Positions 25,462 to 34,226 of a stretch of 64,000 nt of DNA are shown here, piece by piece. The notes under the pieces are model-generated. The model made no database searches, had not been told where the DNA came from, and saw only the letters and a list, made by a program, of their open reading frames with translations. Made by a program: the position numbers and the translations under genes. This DNA is from Maricaulis sp048269565 (GTDB lineage: Bacteria > Pseudomonadota > Alphaproteobacteria > Caulobacterales > Maricaulaceae): positions 434,001-498,000 of the forward strand of contig NZ_JBLXIK010000002.1 of assembly GCF_048269565.1 (NCBI RefSeq). Direction: 5' to 3'. The stretch's first letter is position 1. Each line of letters begins with the position of its first letter.

Positions 25462-26338
25462 CGGCAAGGCCGTTGCGGCCGAGATCGATGCCCGTGCCGG
25501 TCGGGCCGGCGCCGGGCTGGCCCGGACGCTGGGCCGGGCCCCCTGTCTGGCCGTGGTCCTGATCGGAGACGATCCGGCCAGCGATGTCTATGTCCGTTCC
25601 AAGGTCAGGCGCACCGAAGCGGCGGGCATGACCTCGATCGAGATCCGGCGGCCGGCCGATATCAGCCAGGCCGAGGTGGTCGAGATCGTTCGCGGCCTCA
25701 ATATCGACGACACGGTTGACGGTATCCTGGTGCAGATGCCGCTGCCCGGTCATATCGATGCCAATGCCGTGCTGGCCGTGATCGATCCCGGCAAGGATGT
25801 CGATGGACTGACCGAGGCCAGTGCCGGCCGCTTGCTGCTCGGCAAGCCGGGGCTGCGGCCCTGTACGCCGGCCGGCTGTGTCTTGCTGGCGGAGCGCGCG
25901 ATGGGCTCGCTCTCGGGCAAGTCGGTCGTGGTGATCGGGCGGTCCATCCTGGTGGGCAAACCGGCCGCGATGTTGTTCCTCGAACAGAACGCCACCGTCA
26001 CGATCGCCCATTCGCGCACCCATGATCTGCCCGCACTGGTTCGGACGGCCGATATTGTCGTCGCTGCGGTTGGCCGGCCGGAAATGGTCCGGGGCGACTG
26101 GATCAAGCCGGGCGCCTGCGTGCTCGATGTCGGGATCAACCGGATCGATGCACCCGAGCGTGGTGAAGGCCGCACCCGGCTGGTCGGCGATGTCGCGTTT
26201 GACGAGGCCGTCGGCCATGCCGGCTGGATCACGCCGGTGCCGGGTGGTATCGGCCCGATGACGATCGCCATGCTGTTGCGTAACACCGTGCTCGCGGCCG
26301 CATCCCGGGCCGGGCTTGCGCCGCCTGAGGAGCTTTGA
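25442..26338 (+). CDS. folD: Methylenetetrahydrofolate dehydrogenase/cyclohydrolase
   Basis: The 298-residue bifunctional enzyme interconverts methylene-, methenyl- and formyl-tetrahydrofolate with NADP. It has the family motifs YVRSKVRRTEAAGM (catalytic Lys), VDGILVQMPLP, VIGRSILVGKPAAMLF and TPVPGGIGPMTIAMLL. Length and start are normal. Confidence 0.96.
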   Translation: MSAMLIDGKAVAAEIDARAGRAGAGLARTLGRAPCLAVVLIGDDPASDVYVRSKVRRTEAAGMTSIEIRRPADISQAEVVEIVRGLNIDDTVDGILVQMPLPGHIDANAVLAVIDPGKDVDGLTEASAGRLLLGKPGLRPCTPAGCVLLAERAMGSLSGKSVVVIGRSILVGKPAAMLFLEQNATVTIAHSRTHDLPALVRTADIVVAAVGRPEMVRGDWIKPGACVLDVGINRIDAPERGEGRTRLVGDVAFDEAVGHAGWITPVPGGIGPMTIAMLLRNTVLAAASRAGLAPPEEL

Positions 26339-26411
26339 CGCCGGACATTCTTGCATCTGTAAACGGTTCAATAACGCAACTCGGCGACACTGGGACGAAG
26401 GGAGAGTCCAA

Positions 26412-26828
26412 ATGGCCAATCAGGCACTGCACGTGCTGCATGTGGAAGACGACTTCGCGGACGCGATGCTCGTTCAGCAGGCTGTTTGTGAGGCGGGTGA
26501 TTTTGACATCTCCTTCGAGGTTGTCCGCACCTTGCGTGAAGCCAAGCAGCGCATGCAGGCCGGCGGGTTTGACCTGATCCTGCTTGATTTGCGCCTGCCG
26601 GATTCGGTGCACCCCACCGAGACGCTGGAAGTTGCCCGCAGCACTGCCGGCAATACGCCTGTCCTGGTCCTGTCCGGTTCGATGGCTGTTGATCGCAATC
26701 ATCTCGGCGGCGAAATTGCCAGCCTCGACAAGAATGCCAGCTTCAAGTCCGAACGCGGCCGCAAGGGCATCAATATCGCCCAGAGCATCCGCAATGCGGT
26801 CGACACGGATGACTTTCTGAGCATCTGA
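26412..26828 (+). CDS. Single-domain response regulator
   Basis: The 138-residue CheY-like receiver has VLHVEDDFADAMLV (acidic pocket), LILLDLRLPDS (phosphoacceptor Asp), VLVLSGS (Ser) and a Lys in SLDKNASF. It has no output domain. It keeps the phosphorylation residues, unlike the one at 22095. The partner kinase is not in the window. Confidence 0.88.
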   Translation: MANQALHVLHVEDDFADAMLVQQAVCEAGDFDISFEVVRTLREAKQRMQAGGFDLILLDLRLPDSVHPTETLEVARSTAGNTPVLVLSGSMAVDRNHLGGEIASLDKNASFKSERGRKGINIAQSIRNAVDTDDFLSI

Positions 26829-26914
26829 GTCCCTGCCATGCCGGGTTTCCGGCACACAGCTTACAATCCCTGCGAATCCCGCGTTATAGTCGCCGCCCAA
26901 CAAGCGGTGAGGGA

Positions 26915-27712
26915 ATGTCCATGAGCAGTGCGCACGAAATCGATTACAAGATTTGCGGCGAAGATATCCAGTATGTCGAGATCGAGCTGGATCCGGGCGA
27001 GACCGTCGTCGCGGAAGCCGGTGCCATGATGTACAAGTCGACCGGCATTGCCATGGAATCGGTATTCGGCGACGGGTCCCAGAAAAACCAGGGATTCATG
27101 GGTGCATTGGCCGGTGCCGGCAAGCGGCTCCTGACCGGTGAAAGCCTGTTCATGACCGCCTTCACCCATAACGGCCAGGGCAAGGCCCACGCCGCCTTTG
27201 CGGCCCCGTTCCCCGGTACGATCATCGCCGTGCATCTGCCCGATGTCGATGGTGAGCTGATCTGCCAGAAGGACAGTTTTCTCGTTGCCGCCAAAGGGGT
27301 CTCGATCGGGATCGCGCTCCAGAAACGCATCATGACCGGTCTGTTCGGCGGCGAAGGTTTCATCATGCAGCGCCTCGAAGGCGATGGCTGGTGCTTCATC
27401 CATGCCGGCGGCACGCTGGTCGAGCGCGAGCTGGCAGCCGGTGAGGAAATCCATGTCGATACCGGCTGTGTGGTGGCCTACACCAAGACGGTCGACTTCG
27501 AGATCGAGCGCGCCGGCAATATCAAATCGATGATTTTCGGCGGCGAGGGCGTGTTCTTTGCCCGGCTCAAGGGGCCGGGCAAGGTGTGGATGCAATCCAT
27601 GCCGTTCTCGCGCCTCGCCGGCCGCATCATGGCCAACCTGCCGGTCACCGGTTCCGGACAGGGCGAAGGCTCGGTGCTTGGTCCGCTTGGCAGCATCATT
27701 CGCGGTAATTGA
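26915..27712 (+). CDS. AIM24/TIGR00266-family protein
   Basis: The 265-residue beta-rich protein has YVEIELDPGETVVAEAGAMM near the start, GGEGFIMQRLEGDG in the middle and FGGEGVFFARLKGPGKVW near the end. This is the TIGR00266/AIM24 pattern. The bacterial function is unknown; the fold is related to tryptophan RNA-binding attenuator-like proteins. Confidence 0.9.
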   Translation: MSMSSAHEIDYKICGEDIQYVEIELDPGETVVAEAGAMMYKSTGIAMESVFGDGSQKNQGFMGALAGAGKRLLTGESLFMTAFTHNGQGKAHAAFAAPFPGTIIAVHLPDVDGELICQKDSFLVAAKGVSIGIALQKRIMTGLFGGEGFIMQRLEGDGWCFIHAGGTLVERELAAGEEIHVDTGCVVAYTKTVDFEIERAGNIKSMIFGGEGVFFARLKGPGKVWMQSMPFSRLAGRIMANLPVTGSGQGEGSVLGPLGSIIRGN

Positions 27713-27773
27713 TCACCGGTTCAGTCGGGGCCTGCCGCGCGGTTGGCCCCGTCTGCCTACAGGAGTCGACACC

Positions 27774-28082
27774 ATGCGACACGAAGATCTGCCCTCAGCC
27801 GAACAGGATGCCCTTGACGCAGCGACGTTCCGCCGCCTGCTGGCACATCTCAATGCCAACCGGGATGTCCAGAATATCGACCTGATGATCCTGGCCGGCT
27901 TCTGCCGCAATTGCCTCGGCAAATGGTACCAGGCCGCCGCCGATGAGCGCGGCGTCGAACTCGGTGACGAAGCGGCGCGTGAACGCATTTACGGCATGCC
28001 CTATGCCGACTGGAAGCGCGATTTCCAGGCCCCGGCCACGCCGGAGCAGCTCGCGGCCATGGCGGCGCGGGACAAGGCCTGA
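27774..28082 (+). CDS. DUF1244 family protein
   Basis: The 102-residue protein has the signature LMILAGFCRNCLGKWYQAAA and YGMPYADWK. The conserved Cys-x2-Cys could bind metal. The function is unknown; the family is common in proteobacteria. ATG 27774 is preceded by an AGGAGT site. Confidence 0.88.
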   Translation: MRHEDLPSAEQDALDAATFRRLLAHLNANRDVQNIDLMILAGFCRNCLGKWYQAAADERGVELGDEAARERIYGMPYADWKRDFQAPATPEQLAAMAARDKA

Positions 28083-28148
28083 GGCGGTTCGGTAACGGGC
28101 GACAGGTTTGGCGCCATGATCTAGTCTGGCGGCGTGTAAAAGGCGGAG

Positions 28149-29288
28149 ATGATGATGTCAGCTTGCTTTGCATTCCGGATGCTGGCGGCCACCCTGCCGG
28201 CGCTGGTGCTCGCGTCCGGCGCGGCCCGGGCGCAGACGCCGGTCTATATCGACAGCCCCTTCCTGCTGTTCGACATGAGCGAAAACCTCACCGCTGCGGT
28301 CGAGCTGGCCGATATTGATGGCGATGGCGATCTCGATGTCCTCGCCGCCAATGGCCGCCACTGGGCGCAACAGGATTTCGCCTTTCTCAATATTGGCAAT
28401 GGCCGCCTGCTCGAGGCCTTGCCCGTGGGAGATGCGATGGGCGCGAGCTATGCGATCCGCACCGGGGATCTCGACGGCGATGGTGATCTCGACGCGGCGG
28501 TTGCACGCGACAGCCTGCCGGCGCTGGTGTTTCACAATGATGGCCAAGGCCGGTTTGCATTGGCGGGCAGCCTCGAAGGCAGCGGCGGTGCCGTTCGAGC
28601 GGCGCTGTTGCAGGACCTGGATGGCGATGGCTGGCCCGATCTGGTCCTGGCGCGCCGACGCGGGGCCAATCTTCTGTTTCGCGGCGATGGTGAAGGCGGA
28701 TTCGGGCCGGCGGGCGAATTGCCCGGGGCACTGGACGGATCGACCGGTGTGGCGATTGCCGATCTCGACCAGGATGGCGATCCCGACCTCGTCTTTGCCT
28801 GCCGCGATGGCAATGCCAGCTATGTCCTGCTGAATGAGGGCGAAGCCCGCTTCGTGCCGGCCGCGCTGGCGGGCAGCGAGGGCGATCACCGCCAGGTCGT
28901 GGCGGCGGATTTCACCGGCGATGGCGCGCTTGATATCATTTTCGCCGCCACCGACGGCACCAATGCGCTTTATCGCGGCGATGGCTCAGGCGCCTTCGGC
29001 AGCAGCCTCACAATCGGCGAGGCCGGCCGCGCCGTGCAGTCCCTGGCGGCTGCCGATCTTGATGGCGATGGCGATATCGACCTGATCGAGGGTGCGGGAG
29101 AACAGCCCAACCGCATCTACTGGAATGATGGCGGCCAGGGCTTCACGGCGATTGAGCTGCAAGACGGGGCCGAGGACACCTATGGCGTCGCGATCGGCGA
29201 TCTGAACGGCGACGGCCTGCCCGACCTGGTTTTCGCCAATTCAGGAAGCCCCAACCGTGTCATGATCGCGCGCCTGCCGCGGGAGTAG
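28149..29288 (+). CDS. Secreted VCBS/FG-GAP repeat protein
   Basis: The 379-residue protein has a signal peptide (about 1-28) and seven beta-propeller-type repeats with calcium-binding loops (DIDGDGDLD, DLDGDGDLD, DLDGDGWPD, DLDQDGDPD, DFTGDGALD, DLDGDGDID, DLNGDGLPD). These folds serve in extracellular binding or adhesion; the ligand is unknown. Three ATGs in a row start the gene, and the third (28155) has the best spacing to GGCGGAG. Confidence 0.85.
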   Translation: MMMSACFAFRMLAATLPALVLASGAARAQTPVYIDSPFLLFDMSENLTAAVELADIDGDGDLDVLAANGRHWAQQDFAFLNIGNGRLLEALPVGDAMGASYAIRTGDLDGDGDLDAAVARDSLPALVFHNDGQGRFALAGSLEGSGGAVRAALLQDLDGDGWPDLVLARRRGANLLFRGDGEGGFGPAGELPGALDGSTGVAIADLDQDGDPDLVFACRDGNASYVLLNEGEARFVPAALAGSEGDHRQVVAADFTGDGALDIIFAATDGTNALYRGDGSGAFGSSLTIGEAGRAVQSLAAADLDGDGDIDLIEGAGEQPNRIYWNDGGQGFTAIELQDGAEDTYGVAIGDLNGDGLPDLVFANSGSPNRVMIARLPRE

Positions 29289-29320
29289 CGGGGGCGGGGA
29301 ACTGGCAGTTTGTGATCAAG

Positions 29321-29540
29321 GTTGCGCGCAGTCCTCCTTCGCCGAGGCTTCGGAGGGCATCTCTTCGCCCCCAAGTGCGCGCTGCGGGTGGCTTGCCACC
29401 CGAAGCCCGCAGGGCGCCACAAAAACAGGATGGAGAAATGTTGCGCGCGGGCCCTCCTTCGCCAAGTCTTCGGAGGGCACCTCTTCGCCCCAAGTGCGCG
29501 CTGCGGGTAGCTTGCCACCCGAAGCCCGCAGGGCGAAGGG
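29321..29540. repeat. Two tandem repeats of 119 bp ending at attL
   Basis: Copies begin at 29321 and 29440 with GTTGCGCGC. They share CTTCGGAGGGCA, CTCTTCGCCCC and a hairpin made of CTGCGGG and CCCGCAG around GCTTGCCACCCGAAG. The second copy ends GGGCGAAGGG directly at the tRNA-Thr 3'-end remnant, as the Ala repeats do at their tRNA. Confidence 0.88.
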
Positions 29541-29564
29541 TGGTGCCGCATGGGTGACTCGAAC
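29541..29564. repeat. Island attachment site attL
   Basis: This 24-bp sequence is identical to 45616-45639, the 3' end of tRNA-Thr(CGT). It is the displaced copy left by integration of the element at its 3' end. Confidence 0.9.
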
Positions 29565-29657
29565 TAAGCGGCAATCTCGTTATATTTATCTTTGAAATCA
29601 GAACCTTAATGGATTGGCGTTGTCGCGACCCAATAAAAATACCAACAAAGATACCAA

Positions 29658-30149
29658 CTAATTTTTCTTCTTGCGGGCTGCGTTTGCCGTTGCGTTGGTT
29701 TGCTTTGGGGCGGCCCGTTCCATTATGGCGGCGGCGGACGCGACATTCTTCGACCGAACAGTTTGCCAGTCCGATTCGCCAGACTTGAACTGAACCACAA
29801 TTGTTCCGGGCCGCTCAATTTGAACCTGACCGCAGGGCGCAGCGAAATAGTCTTCAGTCACTTCCTCGCCCAATGGTCCGCGTTCTCGCTCGATGCCGGC
29901 GCTCACTGAGAAAAGCTCTATACCGTCCGGCTCGAAAAGCGCTCTGGCGGAAAATGGAGCCTTTCCGTCGCCGCGTGAGGCAATTTCGAACCAGCAGGTC
30001 AAATCCATAGCGTGCGGAAACTCAGTAACCACAATCTCACCAGTGTAAACACCGATGAGAATAACCTTGCCATTATCTTCGCGGCGCACATCATCACATA
30101 TAACAACATTGCTGCAGGTTATGGTCAGGGTGTTTTTGTTTTTAGGCAT
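29658..30149 (-). CDS. DUF6941-like protein
   Basis: The 163-residue protein begins KNKNTLTITCSNVVICDDVRRED and continues GKVILIGVYTGEIVV, a pattern like the DUF6941 family found in mobile regions. The C-terminus is Ala/Lys-rich (ANAARKKKN). No function is known. It overlaps the HTH gene by 8 nt at ATG 30149 (17 nt if TTG 30158 is used), so it is the third gene of a coupled cluster. Confidence 0.6.
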   Translation of the reverse strand: MPKNKNTLTITCSNVVICDDVRREDNGKVILIGVYTGEIVVTEFPHAMDLTCWFEIASRGDGKAPFSARALFEPDGIELFSVSAGIERERGPLGEEVTEDYFAAPCGQVQIERPGTIVVQFKSGESDWQTVRSKNVASAAAIMERAAPKQTNATANAARKKKN

Positions 30150-30564
30150 TGTGATCAACGTTCAGGGTTCGTCCATTGGTGCTAGTCAGGTGCGTAGGCG
30201 GGCGGCCCTGAAAGGTTATCTGCCCAGTTCTCGTTTGCTGTAGGCTTGCCGCATATGAATGTTCGGATTCTACCCGCACATGATTTGTTGGGTTGGTGCT
30301 CGGGTCGAAGATTTCAACCTTAATGCACTGACCCAATCCCCAAACCAAGTCCGCGAGAGACTCAAGCGTGAGGTTGTTGAGGCCCCGTAGCCTGCGATTG
30401 ACCACAGATCGATTGACGCCCAGCTTCTCCGCAAGGCTCGTTTGGGTTTCGATCCCTTGTTCGTGGCGCTCAGCGTAGGCGTCGCGAATTTGAGATTCGA
30501 CGTCTGAGACAAGCGAAAGGTAGACCTGCCTTCGATTATCAACGTTGTTTATGTATGACCGCAA
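30142..30564 (-). CDS. HTH (XRE-like) protein, antitoxin candidate
   Basis: The 140-residue protein has an HTH at about 45-90 (TSLAEKLGVNRSVVNRRLRGLNNLTLESLADLVWGL), preceded by a helical region (SLVSDVESQIRDAYAERHEQG). The order, a toxin-like gene followed by a HTH gene with overlap, matches HigBA-type modules. TTG 30564 with GGGAGA upstream gives the start. It would bind its own promoter region if it is an antitoxin. Confidence 0.65.
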   Translation of the reverse strand: MRSYINNVDNRRQVYLSLVSDVESQIRDAYAERHEQGIETQTSLAEKLGVNRSVVNRRLRGLNNLTLESLADLVWGLGQCIKVEIFDPSTNPTNHVRVESEHSYAASLQQTRTGQITFQGRPPTHLTSTNGRTLNVDHNA

Positions 30565-31024
30565 TTAAGTCTCCCTGCATCATTGTGTTTTCGAGGCCGT
30601 GCGCTTTCGCGAAGGCCAGCACTGAGTTCCGTTTTCTATCGTTCAAGCCCTTGTCCAGCTTCGTTTCGGATTCCAATGCCCCCGACACCAAAACCATCAC
30701 CCTTGGCTCGCAAAACCATCCGTAGATGCGCAGTTTGGGCGGGCGTAGCGTCCACACTCTATCTCTCGTAGGCATCAACCGTCGCAGGTCGCCACCACCG
30801 GGGCGCTGGGCACAGCGGAAGTCGCACAGTGTCTGAATCAGATGTTCAACGAGCAATCTTCCACCCACGCTGTGAGTTTTGCTGGTCAAGCTAGGGTGGT
30901 TGTCTGACCACTCATCCAGTTCTGGTGCCACATAGAGTGCTCGTTGGGCCACCCTTGTCTCGATGCACGGTAAGGCAAATAGCTCCAACGCCCCCTTAGA
31001 TATCGCCTGTTGAATTGTTGCCAT
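30539..31024 (-). CDS. Toxin-like protein (RelE/HigB-type candidate)
   Basis: In this 161-residue protein the C-terminal half, PPKLRIYGWFCEPRVMVLVSG then NDRKRNSVLAFAKAHGL, has the beta-strand and basic-helix layout of small RNase toxins of the RelE/HigB/Gp49 group. I cannot confirm catalytic residues. It is first in a three-gene overlapping set with a HTH protein and a DUF6941 protein. ATG 31024 is used; a GTG four codons earlier is possible. Confidence 0.5.
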   Translation of the reverse strand: MATIQQAISKGALELFALPCIETRVAQRALYVAPELDEWSDNHPSLTSKTHSVGGRLLVEHLIQTLCDFRCAQRPGGGDLRRLMPTRDRVWTLRPPKLRIYGWFCEPRVMVLVSGALESETKLDKGLNDRKRNSVLAFAKAHGLENTMMQGDLIAVIHKQR

Positions 31025-31187
31025 ATAAGTCAACACTACTCAAATTAATATATTGTGATGAATCGTCGCACGCATCATGGCCGCAACTGACGCGGGTGCA
31101 CAAGGTGAATAACACTACGGCGTCCGGACGCGGCAAAACGGCGAAGAAATATTCAGGCACACATAAACGTTGGTGCGCCCCTAAGTA

Positions 31188-31799
31188 ATGGAGAAGCCGA
31201 ATGACGCGCATGGTCGCGGGCTTCCGAACTTAGGAAACGCGAATAATAATATGACAGATAACCCAGATAATGATCCCCAAGGCCTAGAAGCTGCAAGAGC
31301 AGCCGCAACCGCCTTTTTTAAAGACACGTACCAGACGCTGGTTGATGAAGGACAGGTTGTCCTCCCATACGAGATGGCAATCGCTGGGGTAGAGATGGGG
31401 GTCGATGATGACGGCAGCCCTCAATTAGTCGTGTTGCTGCCCGAAAACCTGAATTGGCATATGAGGGGATGGTGGACCGAGGTTTCGAAATTCCCTTTCC
31501 CGATCTATGACGAGGGCGGCACTCCGTCAGCCTCTACCCGAAGCCATGTTGAGGTCATGATCTTCGACCGTGATCGCATTTGGCGGAAGATCGGCCCGGA
31601 TGCCCCACCCATCAAATTCGACGGCACCTACTTCGACCGGCGCCGCGCCGTTCTTCGTTACCGGGAACGGTTGGGAATACTGGATTCAGACGCATCGATG
31701 GAACAATTCCACCGACAACTCGCCCGCAGGTTTCCGTCCCCTACTCCGCGATATCCAACGCCGGTAATCGCCGCACGATCTTCATCGTTTCCAGACTGA
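31188..31799 (+). CDS. Hypothetical protein of the island
   Basis: I do not recognise this 203-residue soluble protein (segments VLPYEMAIAGVEMGVDDDG, then FDGTYFDRRRAVLRYRERLGILD). It is divergent from the toxin-like gene and followed on the same strand by a broken HTH gene, with which it may once have formed a pair. An ATG at 31251 is an alternative start. No clear ribosome binding site is seen for either start. Confidence 0.5.
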   Translation: MEKPNDAHGRGLPNLGNANNNMTDNPDNDPQGLEAARAAATAFFKDTYQTLVDEGQVVLPYEMAIAGVEMGVDDDGSPQLVVLLPENLNWHMRGWWTEVSKFPFPIYDEGGTPSASTRSHVEVMIFDRDRIWRKIGPDAPPIKFDGTYFDRRRAVLRYRERLGILDSDASMEQFHRQLARRFPSPTPRYPTPVIAARSSSFPD

Positions 31800-31842
31800 C
31801 CGTGATCACCCGCTGGAATAGCTTCAGCGGGTAGGCGGAATC

Positions 31843-32180
31843 ATGCATGGTTTCGGTGGCGTAGAGATTGGCGTCACCCCGGTATCATCCGTCGCTGGGA
31901 GGAAGCCGAGCATCCACCGAGTGCGAAACATGTCCCGGCGATTGTCGAATTTCCCGCCGATGATGATTGGCTGGAAGCCGGGTCGTTTTGCCAGAGGCTG
32001 ACGCGATTTCGAAAATTGCGTGGATGGTCTCAACTGCCACTGTCGCACTCGCTGAACTGTGCCGAGACCTCAATCCCGATGTGGGAGCGCGGCGTACGTC
32101 CGAGCCGGACCATTCACGGATTGACCCTCCGGACATTTCTCCAGAATCCGTACGCAATGATGCCCATCAAGAGGAACTGA
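31843..32180 (+). pseudogene. Frameshifted XRE-type HTH gene remnant
   Basis: Starting at ATG 31843 the frame reads GGVEIGVTPVS. After a +1/-1 shift near 31883 the neighbouring frame continues IRRWEEAEHPPSAKHVPAIVEF, then LTRFRKLRGWSQ and ETSIPMWERGVRPSRTIHGL, ending at TGA 32178-32180. This looks like a two-HTH protein of the type with WE-x-GEHPPS and WERG-x-RPS motifs, broken by a frameshift and diverged. It overlaps the end of the converging FTR1 gene. Confidence 0.6.
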
Positions 32181-34042
32181 GCCGCTACCGGCTGTAGCGC
32201 CGGGAAGACGCCGAGCATGGCGATACGGGGCACGAATGGCCACGGCGTTATGCCTACCATTCCTGCCTCCTGGAGCCCGGCCACGCCTTTTCCGATCAAT
32301 ATCACCGCCAATATGGCGATAAGGACCGCGCTATAATTGAACAACTTGCCGACGGGCAGCTCGCGGCTGTATCGCAGCATCGCCCACGCAACCGCTGCCA
32401 GGAGTAATATGGCGGCGCCCGCGCCTGCCAGAATGGCGGCGCCATTCTGTTCGGTCCAAAGTGCCGCGAAAAACAAGATTGTCTCAAATACCTCTCGGTA
32501 GACGACGAGGAAAGCGAGACCGAACAGGAACCAACTCGATCCCCGAGACAGCGCCTCGCTCATGGTTTTCTGGATGTAGCGTTGCCATTCGCCGGCCTGC
32601 GACTTGCCATGCATCCAAATACCCACTGACACGAGCACGACTGCCGCGAGCAGAGAGCCGAATCCCTCGGTAAGTTCACGGCTCGCGCCGCTGACGGCTA
32701 TCAGTTCAGTGGCTACGAACCATGTCGCGGTTCCCACCACCAGCGCTGTGACCCAGCCTGCATGAACGTAGCGTATACCCTCCGGACGCCCCGCTTTGCG
32801 CAAAAAGGCGACCATGGCGACGACGATCAGAAGCGCCTCAAGCCCTTCCCGCAGCAAGATCGTCAGGGAGCCCACAAAACTCGACATCCAGTCTCCCGCC
32901 CCCTGTTCAAGCACGCCGTCGGCCTGGTCGATTAGACCGCTCAGCTCATCCGCCTGAATTTGCACTTCGGAGGTTGGCGCACCTCGACCAATCGCTGCCC
33001 TGAGTGCTCCCATCGAGCGCTCTATCTGAGCCAGGAGTTCCGCATCTCGCATCGCCAATGCCGGCTCAAAAGGCTCGAAACCGTCAAGATATGCAGATAA
33101 TGCAAGGTCAACTGCCCGATCCCGATCGCCATTCTGATAGGCTGACACGCTTTCTCGCACTCGAGCGCGAGCGACATCGAGCCCCGCCGCTCGACTGGCT
33201 GTCGCTCTTCCGGGCATCTGTCGAAGGAATGCTGCTAGGGCAGGAGCCCTTTCGGCGCCCAACTCTCGGTTCAGCTGTGCCGGGGTGATCTGGGTAAGCG
33301 CCTCGAGAGTCGAAAGCCGCCGACGCAAGTCCGGCTCGGCATTCCAGATCAACTCGCCTCGGCGTGCGTCCGCATCGGAGAAGGCGAATGCACTGACACG
33401 AAAGGCCAATGCCCATTGAGCCGAACTGTCGAGATGCGCGAAGCTCCCCATTGCCGTTCCGTCAACACCTTGATTGATAACTTGGTAGAGACTGAAAACG
33501 CTACGCTCCTGAGCCCTGACCAAGTCGGTGAACACGGCTGGTGGCGGGTCCAGACCAGCCGCAACCGGACCGTCACCGTCCCCAGTTGGCCCGTGGCAGG
33601 AGGCACATTGATCCGCGTAAAGCGCCGCCGATTGCGACAAGTCGGGCAGGGCGGACGGAGCCAAGGGCACGGGATAGGCGAGCAGCACTTCACGCCCGAG
33701 TGCGCGCGCGTGTGCGCCCACGACCTCGGCTGACGCCCGGTCCGCTATCGCGCGCTGTAGCTGATTGGCCAGCCTCACAAGATCGGCTTTGGCACCGGTG
33801 GCGGGCAGACCTGCGATCCGTTCGCTTGCGGATTGAGAAAACTCAAGCATCTCGTCATATTCGCCGCGATTAATTACCGCCCCGTCGGAAACCGCTCCGG
33901 GATAGTCGACCGCAATATAATCAAGGAGCCGCCAGGCTATCGCCGCGTCGGCCTGTCCAGGAGCAGCAGCTAATGCCGACGCCCCGGTACCAACAGAAAA
34001 AAGTAGCGCGATCCCGACGATGATTAGCGTAAACCGATTCAC
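32114..34042 (-). CDS. FTR1-type permease with cytochrome c domain, PbrT-like
   Basis: The 642-residue protein has a signal peptide, then a region with one c-type haem motif (CASCHGPTGDGDGP, about 123). A seven-helix FTR1 domain follows, with the two metal-binding RExxE motifs (LLREGLEALLIV and VYREVFETILFF). Proteins with this architecture include PbrT, which takes up Pb(II), and iron permeases. GTG 34042 with AAAGGGCGAGG upstream is preferred over the longer TTG start. Next to MerR and CDF genes it suggests a lead/zinc module. Two similar 18-bp operator-like sequences lie upstream. Confidence 0.85.
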   Translation of the reverse strand: MNRFTLIIVGIALLFSVGTGASALAAAPGQADAAIAWRLLDYIAVDYPGAVSDGAVINRGEYDEMLEFSQSASERIAGLPATGAKADLVRLANQLQRAIADRASAEVVGAHARALGREVLLAYPVPLAPSALPDLSQSAALYADQCASCHGPTGDGDGPVAAGLDPPPAVFTDLVRAQERSVFSLYQVINQGVDGTAMGSFAHLDSSAQWALAFRVSAFAFSDADARRGELIWNAEPDLRRRLSTLEALTQITPAQLNRELGAERAPALAAFLRQMPGRATASRAAGLDVARARVRESVSAYQNGDRDRAVDLALSAYLDGFEPFEPALAMRDAELLAQIERSMGALRAAIGRGAPTSEVQIQADELSGLIDQADGVLEQGAGDWMSSFVGSLTILLREGLEALLIVVAMVAFLRKAGRPEGIRYVHAGWVTALVVGTATWFVATELIAVSGASRELTEGFGSLLAAVVLVSVGIWMHGKSQAGEWQRYIQKTMSEALSRGSSWFLFGLAFLVVYREVFETILFFAALWTEQNGAAILAGAGAAILLLAAVAWAMLRYSRELPVGKLFNYSAVLIAILAVILIGKGVAGLQEAGMVGITPWPFVPRIAMLGVFPALQPVAAQFLLMGIIAYGFWRNVRRVNP

Positions 34043-34088
34043 ATTCTTGCCTCGCCCTTTAGTCTCACAAGCCTTCAAACTACGCGAT

Positions 34089-34173
34089 ATTGTGAGAAGA
34101 AATCACGGTGTATACACGCGGTAGCGGTTATTGGATCAAGATGTATTTGACCGCAATTGTGAAACGAATTCAC
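34089..34173 (-). promoter_or_regulatory. Two 18-bp operator-like repeats upstream of the FTR1 gene
   Basis: ATTGTGAGAAGAAATCAC (34089-34106) and ATTGTGAAACGAATTCAC (34156-34173) agree at 15 of 18 positions. The second lies inside a perfect dyad TTGTGAA-ACGAA-TTCACAA (34157-34175). They sit in the region before the FTR1 start and suit a dimeric regulator, whose identity is unknown. Confidence 0.5.
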
Positions 34174-34226
34174 AAAAGCCGTTGCGAAAAAATCTTATGA
34201 ATTGCTCCACGGGAGCGGCAGTTGTC

